A stretch of DNA of 64,000 bases. It comes from Omphiscola glabra (taxonomy: Eukaryota > Mollusca > Gastropoda > Lymnaeidae). A program made the position numbers and the translations under genes. The stretch is from positions 30,060,347 through 30,124,346 of the forward strand of contig OZ024798.1 of NCBI GenBank assembly GCA_964017045.1, read 5' to 3'. Shown piece after piece: positions 13,281 to 26,529 of the stretch (position 1 is its first letter; every line of letters begins with the position of its first letter). Under the pieces are notes generated by a model, which was given only the letters and a program-made list of their open reading frames with translations, did not search any database and had not been told where the DNA came from.

Positions 13281-13612
13281 ATTAGTGTAGTGAATAAGGT
13301 AGGACTAAGGGGGTTAATGAGGAGTGATTAAGGGAGTGACTAAGGGGTTGACTGAGGGGTGATTAAGGGGTGACTAAGGTGGTGACTGGGGGTTGACTAA
13401 GGTGGTGAATAAGGGGCTGACTAAGGGGTTGACTGAGGGGTGATTAAGGGTTGACTAAGGGGATGACTAAGAGGTGACCTAACGGGGTGACTAAGGGCGT
13501 GACTGAGGGGTGACTAAGAGGTGACTAAGGTGGTGACTAAGGGGCTGACTAATGGGTTGACTAATGAGTTGACTAAGGGGGTGACTAAGGGAGTGACAAA
13601 GGGCGTGAAAAA
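13281..13612. repeat. Degenerate 11-13-bp GTGACTAAGGG array
   Basis: Irregular repeats of GTGACTAAGGG and GTTGACTAAGGG with variable spacing, older than its neighbour. Confidence 0.85.
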
Positions 13613-13616
13613 CGGG

Positions 13617-14426
13617 ACTATTCATTTACACAAATGAGACAAAATCATTTTAAACAAACGAGACTATTCATTTACACAAACGAGACTATTCATTTACACA
13701 AATGATACAAAATCATTTTAAACAAACGAGACTATTCATTTACACAAACGAGACTATTCATTTACACAAACGAGACTATTCAATTAAACAAACGAGACTA
13801 TTCATTTACACAAACGAGACTATTCATTTACACAAACGAGAATATTCAATTAAACAAACGAGACTATTCATTTACACAAACGAGACTATTCATTTAAACA
13901 AACGAGACTATTCATTTATACAAACGAGACTATTCATTTACACAAACGAGACTATTCATTTACACAAACGAGACTATTCATTTAAACAAACGAGACTATT
14001 CTTTTAAACAAACTGGACTATTCATTTAAACAAACGAGACTATTCATTTACACAAACGAGACTATTCATTTACACAAACGAGACTATTCAATTAAACAAA
14101 CGAGACTATTCATTTACACAAACGAGACTATTCATTTAAACAAACGAGACTATTCATTTAAACAAACGAGACTATTCTTTTAAACAAACTGGACTATTCA
14201 TTTAAACAAGCGAGACTATTCATTTACACAAACGAGACTATTCATTTAAACAAACGAGACTATTCATTTACACAAACGAGACTATTCATTTACACAAATG
14301 AGACTATTCATTAACACAAACGAGACTATTCATTTAAACAAACGAGACTATTCATTTTCACAAACGAGACTATTCATTTACACAAACGAGACTATTCATT
14401 TACACAAACGAGACAATTCATTTAAA
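13617..14426. repeat. 22-bp tandem array
   Basis: About 37 copies of ACTATTCATTTACACAAACG plus AG, with TTTAAA / TTTACA / CAATTAAA variants that recur in blocks, a sign of segmental duplication within the array. Confidence 0.96.
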
Positions 14427-14510
14427 GTCTTACGAGCAAGAATTTTTAATGAAGTAATCAACGTCTTGTCTGTTGTTTTATTTCATAATTTTTTTCATAG
14501 GTCTTTAAAT

Positions 14511-15105
14511 CTTTGAATCTTCTGACAGTCTCTTTGAATCTTCTGACAGTCTCTTTGAATCTTCTGAAGTCTCTTTAAATCTTCTGAAAATGTCTTTGAT
14601 TCTTCTGACAGTCTCTTTGAATCTTCTGACAGTATCTTTGAATCTTTTAACAGTCTCTTTGAATCGTCTGATAGTCTGTTTGAATCTTCGGACAGTCCCT
14701 TTGCATCTTCTGACAGTCTCCTTGAATCTTCTGACATTCTCTTTGAATCTTCTGACAATCCCTTTGAATCTTCTGACAGTCTCTTTGAATTGTCTGACAA
14801 TCTGTTTGAATCTTCTGCCAGTCTCTTTGAATCTTCTGCCAGTCTCTTTGAATCTTCTGTCAGTCTCTTTGAATCTTGTGGCATTCTTTTTGTATCTTCT
14901 GACAGTCTCTTTGAATCTTGTGACAGTCTCTTTGAATCTCCTGACAGTCTCTTTGAATCTTGTTGCATTCTTTTTGTATCTTCTGACAGTCTCTTTGAAT
15001 CTTGTGACAGTCTCTTTGAATCTTCTGACAGTCTCTTTGAATCTTGTGACAGTCTCTTTGAATCTTCTGACAGTCTATTTGAATCTTCTAACAGTCTCTT
15101 TGAAC
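14511..15105. repeat. 21-bp tandem array
   Basis: About 28 copies of TCTGACAGTCTCTTTGAATC plus T. Because 21 is a multiple of three, heptad-like frames open on both strands (SEDSKRL on minus, LLTVSLN on plus). I regard these as by-products. Confidence 0.95.
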
Positions 15106-16027
15106 ATCAATTTAGCCTGTCAAAATGCCTGTCAGCAATCATCTAAAAGAGATCTTCACACTTGAATAAAAAGTCTCCTTTTCCTGACGTTTTTGTTTCG
15201 CCTTGTTTATTTCCCATTGACCTGCTTTAAAGCTGTCTCTGCATCTATATCAAACAGTCCCACCCTATCAGTTGGCCGAGGACGACAACCTTCCGTGGTT
15301 TCTAAATTTTAAACAGTCTAGATTGTCGTCTGTGTGTGTGTGTGGGGCGATAAAGAAAATCCGGGCGAGCGGAATGCGGGGTGGGGGGGGTGGGGGGGGG
15401 GAGACACGTATGAGTGACCCAGGGTTTTGTGCATGTGACCTAGAAGGGAAGGTAGTGGCGCATCACACCGCCCAACCCCACTTTAAAAAAAGATAATCGA
15501 AAAATAAATAAAACATAATTTTTAAAAATATATATAAAAGTAAATGGGGGCATACTAATTCGATGTGATAGCTACTTCAATTATTTCCATTAAAAAAAAC
15601 AACAGCGTGTGCTGTGTACGAGTTCCCATGATCAGCTGATCGTATAATGGTACTGTGATCAAAACAGATAGCTTTGGCGATCAAAACAAATTGTTATTAA
15701 TTTTTAATACAAAATAATGTAAGTAATGTTGCTTTTTAAAAACCGGACAAGAAAATACATCGTTTTGGGGGTGGGTGTTTTGGAGGGAGGGGGGTGGCAA
15801 GTACCCCGCTATTATCTCCAAAATCTGGTCTCGGGAGAAGAGGTACATGCGGCCTTTGAATACCCTTAAAGCCTGGGGGTGTAATGATGATTAGGAGGGC
15901 ATCGTCTGGGTTTGTATTCCTACCTTGTGAACGACTTATGAGTCATTGTGGGTCGTGATGACATGACCTTTTGTACGATTTTGGTGGGGAAGGGGGGGGG
16001 GGATCAGATGTGCTCTGTTTCACTATA
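15106..16027. other. Non-coding spacer
   Basis: No gene recognised. Contains runs of 8 and 9 G near 15383 and 11 G near 15992. Confidence 0.5.
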
Positions 16028-16137
16028 TCCATGTTGATGTTAGGTGCAAAGAGCTTCATTATGGCCAGGTTGGTGTTTGGTGCAAAGAGCTTCATTATGG
16101 CCAGGTTGGTGCTTGGTGCACATTGCAAAGAGCTTCA
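16028..16137. repeat. 36-bp repeat, three copies
   Basis: Three copies of a unit with TTGGTGCAAAGAGCTTCATT. Confidence 0.85.
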
Positions 16138-16599
16138 CTACAACCTGTTTGGTAAGTCGTGCTCAGTGCTTTCAGTAAGCGTTAAAAAGTACTCCACGTC
16201 TGCAAGAAGAGGGTCTGGTCAAGGATTGGAGAGACATTTGATTTTATCATTGAATCTTAAAAACATTGGCATTGTGTGAAAGTGGAGGTTTGCTCAGACA
16301 GAACATGGATGTTATTACGAACAGAGATAATGAGTACTACATTCTATCGGTCGTTAAGACACCAAGAAGCGCTTGTTGCAGAGCTGTAGTTCAGGACAAG
16401 ACTAATAGAATAACCTCAGCACCACTTCAGAATGAAACACTAGATTACTAGGATCTATATGCCGACATGGCTTGAGTTTTACTGCGGTAAACTTACCACA
16501 CAGAAATAAGGCTGCCTATTTCATTTCAATTTTAACGTTTAACTTTATTTTATCCTTTCTAGGAGGAAAATCAAGTTTGTGACAGATGCGTCGTGTCAT

Positions 16600-16754
16600 C
16601 AGTGGCGTAGCTAATGTTGTAGCCAAACTTTTTTGCCGCCGCTTTGATTTAAATAAAAATAACTTTGCAGTTGGCCGAAAATGCCATCCCTGAAAAGAAA
16701 AGAAGTGTCGCCCGGGTCGCACCGCCCCCACGACACCCCCTTCATATGGCACTG
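16600..16754 (+). mobile_element. Possible MITE, CAGTGGCGTAGCTA start
   Basis: Begins CAGTGGCGTAGCTAATG and ends CATATGGCACTG. The right half (from GGCCGAAAATGCC through GTGTCGCCCGGG) is shared with 238-331, which supports an interspersed family. The flanks agree at only 5 of 8 positions, so the boundaries are uncertain. Confidence 0.45.
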
Positions 16755-17670
16755 GGTGCGATTGTGATGATAAGTCGTATTATTGTTTAACTAATCACAG
16801 ACGCATACCAAAAAGGAACTCTGAAATACACACGTCTTACGTTTGTGTTTCTGGTGTGGCCGGGTGGTCAAAACCTCCAGGGGAGCAGCTTCGCTGCACC
16901 TCCCCTGGGGTGATGGTGGGGAAGTTCCCCATGCGCATAAAAACCTATAATGCTCGGTCCACTGACGTCATTTCTTATGTGTATGCATAATTTTTCAGCG
17001 TTTACGAAAGTCCAATGATTATGGGGGGCAATCTTATGTGTCTTCATTTTTGTTAAACCCTGATAAACATGAAACCCTAAAGACAAAAAAATCGCACGTT
17101 GGGATGTAACCCTAGAATATAGAGTGTGCCAGAACACTTTACAAAACCTGTTCCATGGACATACAGTACTGGTAGTGAAACTGGTGAGTGGGTGGAAACA
17201 ACGTGGCGTTACGGTTGTTAAAATGATGTTTGTTATTTTTCACATTAATGGTATCCTTGTTCTTATTATTGTAATATTGTCAATTGGCTACTATAAAATA
17301 AAGTGGCCAAGTGGTGCCCCCGATGTGCTCTGGCACGCCTACACGACTGATCACATGACTAATGTCGGTAATCATGTCGGTGCGGCTCCAAGACGTCGGA
17401 TTGCTTTACAACTGCACGCCAGCGAACGTTGTCACCAGGCCCTGGGGCATGGGATGATCGTGGACGAGTCACAAAAGAACGCAGTGAACTTGTCTTCAAA
17501 TCCTTTATATTTCTCAACTCTTTCAATCATTTTTTAAAAAAGATATAAATGTAGTTTTAACGACAACATAACGAATTTGACTAGAGCTCCAAATGACGTC
17601 ACAAAATGGAGTTGAAGTCATATGAGATTGTAAAAAAAAACAATCTGCACTTTTTATTTCGTAATATAAA
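16755..17670. other. Spacer with hairpin and CRE octamers
   Basis: Contains a GC-rich inverted repeat at 16877-16908 and TGACGTCA octamers at 16963-16970 and 17594-17601. No gene recognised; a 270-bp minus-strand open frame (16868-17137) has no known motif. Confidence 0.45.
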
Positions 17671-18051
17671 CAATAAACATACTTTGGCTCTGTTTATATT
17701 TGGATAGTAATAAACATACTATGGCACTGTGTATGTTGTCATAGTAATAAGCCTACTATGACTATGTATATACTGGCATAGTGATAAATCTGTAATAAAC
17801 CTACTATGGCTCTGTGTATATTGGCATTGTAAGAAATCTACTATGACTGTGTATATTGGCATAGTAAAAAACCTACTATGGCACTGTGTATATTTGCATA
17901 GTAAAAAAACCTACTATGGCGCTGTGTATATTGACATAGTAATAAACCTACCATGGCTCTGTTTATATTGCCATAGAAATATAACTGATTTGGCTCTGTT
18001 TATATTGACATAGTAATAAACCTACTATGGCTCTCCGTATATTGGCATAGT
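17671..18051. repeat. 37-bp tandem array
   Basis: About ten degenerate copies of a unit containing ACTATGGCTCTGTGTATATT. Confidence 0.92.
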
Positions 18052-18331
18052 GTCGGACTGTGAGGTTGTTACCCGTGGATGTGGCCTACTTAATGGTTGT
18101 ATGAAGACTAATGTAAATATAGGGGCCCTGATTTCGTTTAAAAAAAGGCAGCTGTCGTTTTTTCTACTTCCGCCAATGACAGTATCAGGATGTATCCAAA
18201 AGCTGGTCCATTGCACTTGATGGCCGGGAATAATTTATCGTGTATAAAAAAATACGCCTTTGTGCAACACCCATCCGTCCCATTCTGGCACGTTACACAA
18301 CAACATGTTATTGACTGGAGAACTGCGAATG

Positions 18332-18690
18332 CATGCCTGAAGTAGCCTCTGCATACAACTCATGTAACACAACCACATGCCTGAAGTTGCCTCTGCATAC
18401 AACTCATGTAACACAACCACATGCCTGAAGTAGTGAAGTAGCCTCTGCATACAACTCATGTAACACAACCACATGCCTGAAGTAGCCTCTGCATACAACT
18501 CATGTAACACAACCACATGCCTGAAGTAGCCTCTGCATACAACTCATGTAACACAACCACATGCCTGAAGTAGCCTCTGCATACAACTCATGTAACACAA
18601 CCACATGCCTGAAGTAGCCTCTGCATACAACTCATGTAACACAACCACATGCCTGAAGTAGCCTCTGCATACAACTCATCTAACACAACC
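18332..18690. repeat. 44-bp tandem array
   Basis: About eight near-identical copies of a unit with CATGCCTGAAGTAGCCTCTG. One copy has a 7-bp internal duplication (GAAGTAGTGAAGTAG). Confidence 0.95.
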
Positions 18691-19330
18691 AGCAAGCGCT
18701 CCAGTCAATGGCGTCATTAGAGGCCGCTTGAAAGTTACTATATGATCATTTTGGGGTTTTTAACAATTTTAAATTACTTTTGAATACATTTGGTATAAGC
18801 TGAGGTATTCCATAGATGTTTATCTAGTAAAATTTACGGTAATCTCATTTTTAAAATAGCAACAATTATAGAAGTAGCGATGTTCCACCTCCCCCCCCCA
18901 GGTCATTTTTTTTAACGTACGCAAAACGTGTGCGCGATCGAGTTTCGAAATACCTAAATCTTTCAGTTTCGGTCGAGAATCTCGTGAAGCTTTTCCTTTT
19001 CGGCCGAAGTCATTCACATTCGCTCGATTATGACGCTCGGGGTGGGCCGCATTGTTTGTTCCACCCTCCCCAAAAATCCCAATAATAACAGCCTCTTAAT
19101 GGGTATAATATAGTAAATTTATACGAGATCCTCATTACAAATTAGGGTTCCACATTTCCCGAGTTTTTCCTTAACCCGGAAAAATGGGAGTAAAGGTTTC
19201 CTCATCCCAGGTCACGTTATTTCCCAGGAAATAAAATTAATTTACTTAAAATATATGAAACGTAATTAAAATTTAAAAGAGTTGATCTGCATAATTTTTA
19301 AAAATTCTATGTATATGAATAAAAAAATGT
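18691..19330. other. Non-coding AT-rich spacer
   Basis: No gene or element recognised. Confidence 0.5.
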
Positions 19331-19378
19331 TTAAGGTTGGTTGAAAGGTTGGTTGAAAGGTTGGTTGAAAGGTTGGTC
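19331..19378. repeat. 12-bp repeat, four copies
   Basis: AAGGTTGGTTGA units. Confidence 0.85.
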
Positions 19379-19407
19379 ATTTGCTCATAGCTGCTTCATT
19401 TTCCACG

Positions 19408-20498
19408 CTTAGCTTTGGTCATTGACGGAGTCTTAGCTTTGGTCATTGACGGAGTCTTAGCTTTGGTCATTGACGGAGTCTTAGCTTTGGTCATTGACGT
19501 AGTCTTAGCTTTGGTCATTGACGGAGTCTTAGCTTTGGTCATTGACGGAGTCTTAACTTTGGTCATTGACAGAGTCTTAGCTTTGGTCAATGACGGAGTC
19601 TTAGCTTTGGTCATTGACGGAGTCTTAGCTTTGGTCATTGACGTAGTCTTACCTTTGGTCATTTACGGAGTCTTAGCTTTGGTCAATGACGGAGTCTTAG
19701 CTTTGGTCATTGACGGAGTCTTAGCTTTGGTCAATGACGGAGTCTTAACTTTGGTCATTGACGGAGTCTTAGCTTTGGTCAATGACGGAGTCTTAAATTT
19801 GGTCATTGACGGAGTCTTAGCTTTGGTCATTGACGGAGTCTTAACTTTGGTCATTGACAGAGTCTTAGCTTTGGTCAATGACGGAGTCTGTGCTTTGGTC
19901 ATTGACGGAGTCTTAGCTTTGGTCAATGACGGAGTCTTAACTTTGGTCATTGAAGGAGTCTTAGCTTTGGTCATTGACGGAGTCTTAGCTTTGGTCATTG
20001 ACGTAGTCTTACCTTTGGTCATTGACGGAGTCTTAGCTTTGGTCATTGACAGAGTCTTAGCTTTGGTCAATGAGGAGTCTTAACTTTGGTCATTGAAGGA
20101 GTCTTAGCTTTGGTCATTGACGGAGTCTTAGCTTTGGTCATTGACGGAGTCTTAGCTTTGGTCATTGAAGGAGTCGTAGATTTGGTCATTGACGGAGTCT
20201 TAGCTTTGGTTATCGAAGGAGTCTTACATTTGGTCATTGACGGAGTCTTAGCTTTGGTCATTGACGGAGTCTTAGCTTTGGTCATTGACGGAGTCTTAGC
20301 TTTGGTCATTGACGGAGTCTTAACTTTGGTCATTGACGGAGTCTTAACTTTGGTCATTGACGGAGTCTTAGCTTTGGTCATTGACGGAGTCTTAGCTTTG
20401 GTCATTGACGGAGTCTTAACTTTGGTCATTGAAGGAGTCGTAGATTTGGTCATTGACGGAGTCGTAGCTTTGGTCATTGACGGAGTCGTAGCTTTGGG
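19408..20498. repeat. 24-bp tandem array (MTKAKTPS frame)
   Basis: About 45 copies of GACGGAGTCTTAGCTTTGGT plus CATT. The minus strand reads as octapeptides MTKAKTPS in three stretches, broken by a CCG-TAA stop near 19665 and a 2-bp deletion near 20071. The plus strand reads VIDGVLAL. Lesions in both suggest no selection for protein. Confidence 0.96.
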
Positions 20499-21041
20499 GT
20501 TACTCTTGAAAGTCCAATATTTAGAAATAAGAAAACATTGAGGTATGGAAAGTGGCTCGACAAATCTAAGTGACCATATTAATCACCTCTTGGCACTGTG
20601 CCCATATTATAAATTTCTTGGCAGTGTGCCTATATTATTCATCTCTTGTTACTGTGCCCAAAGTGCAGCTCTTTTGGTAAGGGATAGTCCTCAGTGAGTT
20701 GCAAAACCGCAAGAACATGTGCCCTTGACACGCGCCTTGTACGCACGCCCAGTGCACGTGCCACGTACGGGTAATGTACTGATAACTGCCTCTAGGTGTG
20801 GACTCTGACTCAGTACCACACGGGGAGATAACGTTAAAATATAACTCTTCTTATAGAGGCCATTATGTTCTAATTTAAAACAATTTAGTCTTAGCTTTTC
20901 TCACAATTCAGTATACCCGAACTCCGTCTTCAAGCCCTCGGCCTTATGTGCCATATTTGGTTTAGTAGCGTTATATGTGTACATACTTCTTTAAGACACA
21001 TCACCGCCAAGCTTCCCCTTCTTAATCACAGCGTTTCTTAC
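20499..21041. other. Non-coding spacer
   Basis: No gene recognised. A TTGGCAGTGTGCC motif is present in three loose copies at 20590-20665. Confidence 0.5.
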
Positions 21042-23370
21042 GAATCTAACATCACTTGCAGAAAGGAAGAGTATGAAGTGGAATCTAACATCATTAGTAG
21101 AAAGGAAGAGTATGAAGGGGAATCTAACATCATTTGTAGAAAGGAAGAGTATGAAGTGGAATCTAGCATCACTTGTAGAAAGGAAGAGTATGAAGCGGAA
21201 TCTAACATCACTTGCAGAAAGGAAGAATATGAAGTGGAATATAACATCACTTGTAGAAAGGAAGAGTATGACGTGGAATCTAACATCACTTGTAGAAAGG
21301 AAGAGTATGAAGTGGAATCTAACATCACTTGTAGAAAGGAAGAGTATGAAGCGGAATCTAACATCACTTGCAGAAAGGAAGAATATGAAGTGGAATCTAA
21401 CATCACTTTAGAAAGGAAGAATATGAAGTGGAATCTAACATCACTTGTAGAAAGGAAGAATATGAAGTGGAATCTAACATCATGTGTATAAAGTAAGAAT
21501 ATGAAGTTGAATCTAACATCACTTTAGAAAGGAAGAATATGAAGTGGAATCTAACATCACTTGTAGAAAGGAAGAATATGAAGTGGAATCTAACATCATG
21601 TGTATAAAGTAAGAATATGAAGTTGAATCTAACATCACTTGTAGAAAGGAAGAATTTGATGTTGAATCTAACATCACTTGTAGAAAGGAATAGTGTGAAG
21701 TGGAATCTAATATCACTTGTTGAAAGGAAGAGTATGAAGTGGAATGTAATATCATTTGTTGAAAGGAAGAATATGAAGGGGAATCTAATATCACTTGTTG
21801 AAAGGAAGAGTATGAAGTGGAATGTAATATCATTTGTTGAAAGGAAGAATATGAAGGGGAATCTAATATCACTTGTTGAAAGGAAGAGTATGAAGTGGAA
21901 TCTAACATCATTTGTAGAAAGGAAGAGTATAAAGTGGAATCTAGCATCACTTGTAGAAAGGAAGAGTATGAAGTGGAATATAACATCACTTGTAGAAAGT
22001 AAGAATATGAAGTGGAATTTAACATCACTTGTAGAAAGGAAGAGTAGGAAGTGGAATCTAACATCACTTGTAGAAAGGAAGAGTATGAAGTGGAATCTAA
22101 CATCACTTGTAGAAAAGAAGAGTATGAAGTGGAATCTAACATCACTTGTAGAAAGGAAGAGTATGACGTGGAATCTAACATCACTTGTAGAAAGGAAGAG
22201 TATGAAGTGGAATCTAACATCATTTGTAGAAGGGAAGAGTATGAAGTGGAATCTAACATGACTTGTAGAAAAGAAGAGTATGAAGTGGAATCTAACATCA
22301 TTTGTAGAAAGGAAGAGTATGAAGTGGAATCTAGCATCACTTGAAGAAAGGAAGAGTATGAAGCGGAATCTAACATCACTTGCAGAAAGGAAGAATATGA
22401 AGTGGAATCTAACATCACTTGAAGAAAGGAAGAATATGAAGTGGAATCTAACATCATTTGTAGAAAGGAAGAGTATGAAGTGGAATCTAGCATCACTTGT
22501 AGAAAGGAAGAGTATGAAGCGGAATCTAACATCACTTGCAGAAAGGAAGAATATGAAGTGGAATATAACATCACTTGTAGAAAGGAAGAGTATGACGTGG
22601 AATCTAACATCACTTGTAGAAAGGAAGAGTATGAAGTGGAATCTAACATCACTTGTAGAAAGGAAGAGTATGAAGCGGAATCTAACATCACTTGCAGAAA
22701 GGAAGAATATGAAGTGGAATCTAACATCACTTTAGAAAGGAAGAATATGAAGTGGAATCTAACATCACTTGTAGAAAGGAAGAATATGAAGTGGAATCTA
22801 ACATCATGTGTATAAAGTAAGAATATGAAGTTGAATCTAACATCACTTTAGAAAGGAAGAATATGAAGTGGAATCTAACATCACTTGTAGAAAGGAAGAA
22901 TATGAAGTGGAATCTAACATCATGTGTATAAAGTAAGAATATGAAGTTGAATCTAACATCACTTGTAGAAAGGAAGAATTTGATGTTGAATCTAACATCA
23001 CTTGTAGAAAGGAATAGTGTGAAGTGGAATCTAATATCACTTGTTGAAAGGAAGAGTATGAAGTGGAATGTAATATCATTTGTTGAAAGGAAGAATATGA
23101 AGGGGAATCTAATATCACTTGTTGAAAGGAAGAGTATGAAGTGTTATCTAATATCACTTGTTGAAAGTGAGAATATGAAGTGTTATCTAATATCACTTGT
23201 TGAAAGGAAGAGTATGAAGTGGAATGTAATATCACTTGTTGAACGGAAGAAAATGAAGTGTTATCTAATATCACTTGTTGAAAGGAAGAGTATTATGTGT
23301 TATCTAATATCACTTGTTGAAAGGAAGAGTATGAAGTGTTATCTAATATCACTTGTTGAAAGGAAGAGTT
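21042..23370. repeat. 39-bp array with 1326-bp internal duplication
   Basis: About 60 copies of a unit containing CATCACTTGTAGAAAGGAAG. Diagnostic variants (GTGTATAAAGTAAG, CGGAATCTAACATCACTTGC, GAATTTGATGTTGAATC) recur in the same order about 1326 bp (34 units) apart. Long frames on both strands (for example MLDSTSYSSFLQV repeats on minus, 21519-22730) follow from the 39-bp period. Confidence 0.96.
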
Positions 23371-23474
23371 TCCAACTCAGAAGTTCCTGGCCGTGCATGT
23401 TTGGACGTGTGCGTATATTTAAAAAAAACAAAAACATGAAAAACTAACATGTTTTAAAATATGTCACGAGCCTA

Positions 23475-24084
23475 GGGACTTGAAGGGACTTGAAGGGACT
23501 TGAAGGGACTTGAAAGGACTTGAAGGGACTTGAAGGGACTTGAAGGGACTTGAAAGGACTTGAATGTACTTGAAGGAACTTGAAGGGAGTTGAAGGGACT
23601 TGAAGGGACTTGAAGGGAGTTGAAGGGAGTTGAAGGGACTTGAAGGGACTTGAAGGGACTTGAAGAGACTTGAAGGGAGTTGAAGGGACTTGAAGGGACT
23701 TGAAGGGACTTGAAGGGACTTGAAGGGACTTGAAGGGACTTAAAGGGAGTTGAAGGGACTTGAAGGGACTTGAAGGGACTTGAAGGAACTTGAAGGGACT
23801 TGAAGGGACTTGAAGGTAGTTGAAGGGACTTGAAGGGACTTGAAGGGACTTGAAGGGAGTTGAAGGGACTTGAAGGGACTTGAAGGGAATTGAAGGGACT
23901 TGAAGGGACTTGAAGGGACGTGAAGGGACGTGAAGGGAGTTGAAGGGAGTTGAAGGGACTTGAAGGGACTTGAAGGGACTTGAAGGGACTTGAAGGGAAT
24001 TGAAGGGACTTGAAGGGACTTGAAGGGACGTGAAGGGACGTGAAGGGACTTAAAGGGACTTGAAGGGACTTGAAGGGACTTGAG
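23475..24084. repeat. 10-bp tandem array
   Basis: About 61 copies of GGGACTTGAA, with GGGAGTTGAA and GGGACGTGAA variants scattered and partly ordered. Confidence 0.97.
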
Positions 24085-25544
24085 AAATTGTATGAACCCT
24101 CTCGAGCTGCCAGCCCCCCCCCCCCCCACGGCACGCTTACAACATGCGTAAGTGAATCTGATGTTAACGGGTGACGCGTGTAATCCAACGGTTATAGGGG
24201 GGGGGGTAGGTTTGATTGGGGGTGGGCGCGGTTCAAGCACGCATGGTCAGGGACATCCCATGACATCAAGTGACCCTATTATCTTCACCCTCAGGGACCG
24301 TCCCGAGGAAAAGAAGCTTATGAAGTCTGAGGCATAAATCTTTTCCTTATTGGAAATTGACAATTACAATTGTCTATACTTTTTAAAAAAATTTAACATT
24401 GAAATGTTAAAATTTGACACTTAAATCGAGTGGAGAAAATGCAAAATCTGTAGCAATTATTGGAGTGGTTTGTGTTAAGAAATGTAGCGATTGGATGTTG
24501 GGGTAAAGAATACAAACTTTGTTTTCCAAATGACGGTCATAAAATTGCATTTTTTTTAAATACCCAATACCTTTTGACGCATGACTCGTTCTGGTTGTCC
24601 TGGGTGTTTGGACATAAACCAGGGAGGGTCGTTACGTGGCCTAGATATTTTCCCGCCAAAACGTGTTACAACATGTAGCATGTCAGGGATGGAAATCGTG
24701 TTTGGGAGATAGGTGAAGGGTGGTGGGGGTGGTGAATAGGGGTTGGGGGTCTTAAATTTTTTTAAACGGAAATTCCCTGTTTGCGGTTTGTATAGAATAC
24801 CAGTTGTGGAATGTCACTTTAGATAAGGAATTGTATAGCAGACGTGAATTACGTCAGCAAGGAAAATAAATAGAGCTTTGAAATGAACGCAAAAAGGTTG
24901 AAATAGGTGGATGATGGGGTGACTAATGCATTTCTAAGAGATATCTGATACAGGAGGATTTCTCAAACCGCGCTTCTCAGCCCCTCAGGGGAGCAAGATA
25001 GTTTGTTAGGGAGTGCGAGGAAATATTAGCTAATCAAATAGGAGACCCGGGCGGGTGGGGGGGGGGAGCATATGACACATTGTGACGCAGCGGCTATATC
25101 ACAAATGAAATTATTTATTTATTCAATTAGAAATTATTTTCATTCCTGACAAAAAACGCACTTTTCAACAATATGGTCGTCCCTTTTTGTGACGGTATGT
25201 GCCATTTCGGTGTGCCGGCCCCTATTTTTAGATTGACTAAAATGTTTATTGAAATAGCTTATTTCTTATGTTAAAAAAATATTTAAAAACAGCATCACTA
25301 TTTATGACCTACAAAAATTAGAGCATTTATAAATACACAGCTATGTACAATTCATTTCTTCTCTGGTTCTTCGGTTAAGTATAAAATGAAGCAAAACAAA
25401 TTTCAGGTATTTTCCACAACGCCCCTGCATTTTGAAATCATCAAAGGAATTCTGTGAGAGAGGAGCTCAGCCCCATCCCCAGACTCCTCCCCAAATGCGC
25501 GTGGAAAACCTCCGCGGGCGCCCTCAAGTTTCGGTCCTTAACCG
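24085..25544. other. Non-coding spacer
   Basis: No gene recognised. Poly(C) and poly(G) tracts at 24113, 24197 and 25058. Confidence 0.5.
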
Positions 25545-25728
25545 CAGTGGCGTAGCGAGCTTAACTCGCGCCCGGGGCACAATACCTTTTTAGCGCCCCC
25601 ATACCTTTTTAGCGCCCCCCCCCATTCGAAAACCATACAATATTATAGTAAAATATACCATTTGGCGCCCCTTTGTGAGTAGCGCCCGGGGCATGATGCC
25701 CCCCTTGCCCCCCCTCACTACGCCACTG
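25545..25728 (+). mobile_element. hAT-like MITE, CAGTGGCGTAG family, copy 1
   Basis: A 184-bp element with inverted ends CAGTGGCGTAGCGAG and CTCACTACGCCACTG, flanked by an 8-bp duplication with one mismatch (CTTAACCG / CTCAACCG). The interior is GC-rich with several GCGCCC blocks. It has no coding capacity. Confidence 0.85.
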
Positions 25729-26529
25729 CTCAACCGCACCCTTCGTCTATCAAATTGGCAATGATGGTCATCTTTTTAACTATACTGTGCACTGTATCTA
25801 ATATATTAAAGGATCTATTTTTCTATTCAAATCTATACAATAGACTTCTACGTGTGGCGGCACCAGCGGATGTGTTATGTTATAATTATGTGCATTTAGA
25901 ATAAATACAGTTTAGAAAGTGTTTACATCGCTTAGGAAATAGTAGTGCAAGGTATGTGGAAGCTTGATGCTAAAGATAGGACAGTAAGAGAAGAACGTTT
26001 TGCTTGCTTCCGGCAATAACAATGGCGAATACTTTTTAAACTAAAATATTTGTTGTCGTATTTTCATTTGTCCTGTCAGCAGAGGAAGGCTCTGGGCCGT
26101 AAAGTTCTTCCACATACCATGTTCTTCAATTTCCTTTACACAGCTTGAACGCAGTTCTTCAACTTCATTTATTATCCGTTACATTCTTTAGTTGGGTTGG
26201 CATTTATTTACTCTGTTTACTGACACGCGTCACACAAAGTGTTGACTCCTTGATCAAAGTGACCCGCGTAGCCATTTTGGGAATGACCACCCCCACTTTA
26301 AGGAGTGTCAGCCGTTGATCGGCAACTCACGAAGAGTCGCGTCCCCCCAGAACGAGAACCCGACTTAATTAACCGTTGGTACAGAACCTACCGGTAAAAC
26401 ACTTTTGCAGGTACGCTGATTATAGAACAGGGTTGAGAATCCTTGTGGAGTGTGTCGTCTGACGTAGACGTGTGAACACAGCAGGTTCAGGAAGTTGGTG
26501 AATGTTTTGTTGTTTGTTTTTGTCTAGTG
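25729..26529. other. Non-coding spacer between two MITEs
   Basis: No gene or repeat recognised. Confidence 0.45.

Noticed and set aside
19663..20477. MTKAKTPS octapeptide frames as a lysine-rich repeat protein
   Set aside because: Interrupted by a stop and a 2-bp deletion with no sign of splicing around them; best explained by the 24-bp period.
21519..22730. 403-codon minus-strand frame with MLDSTSYSSFLQV repeats
   Set aside because: It exists because the 39-bp unit has no stop in that frame. Plus-strand frames are open too, and nothing unique flanks it as a gene start or end.
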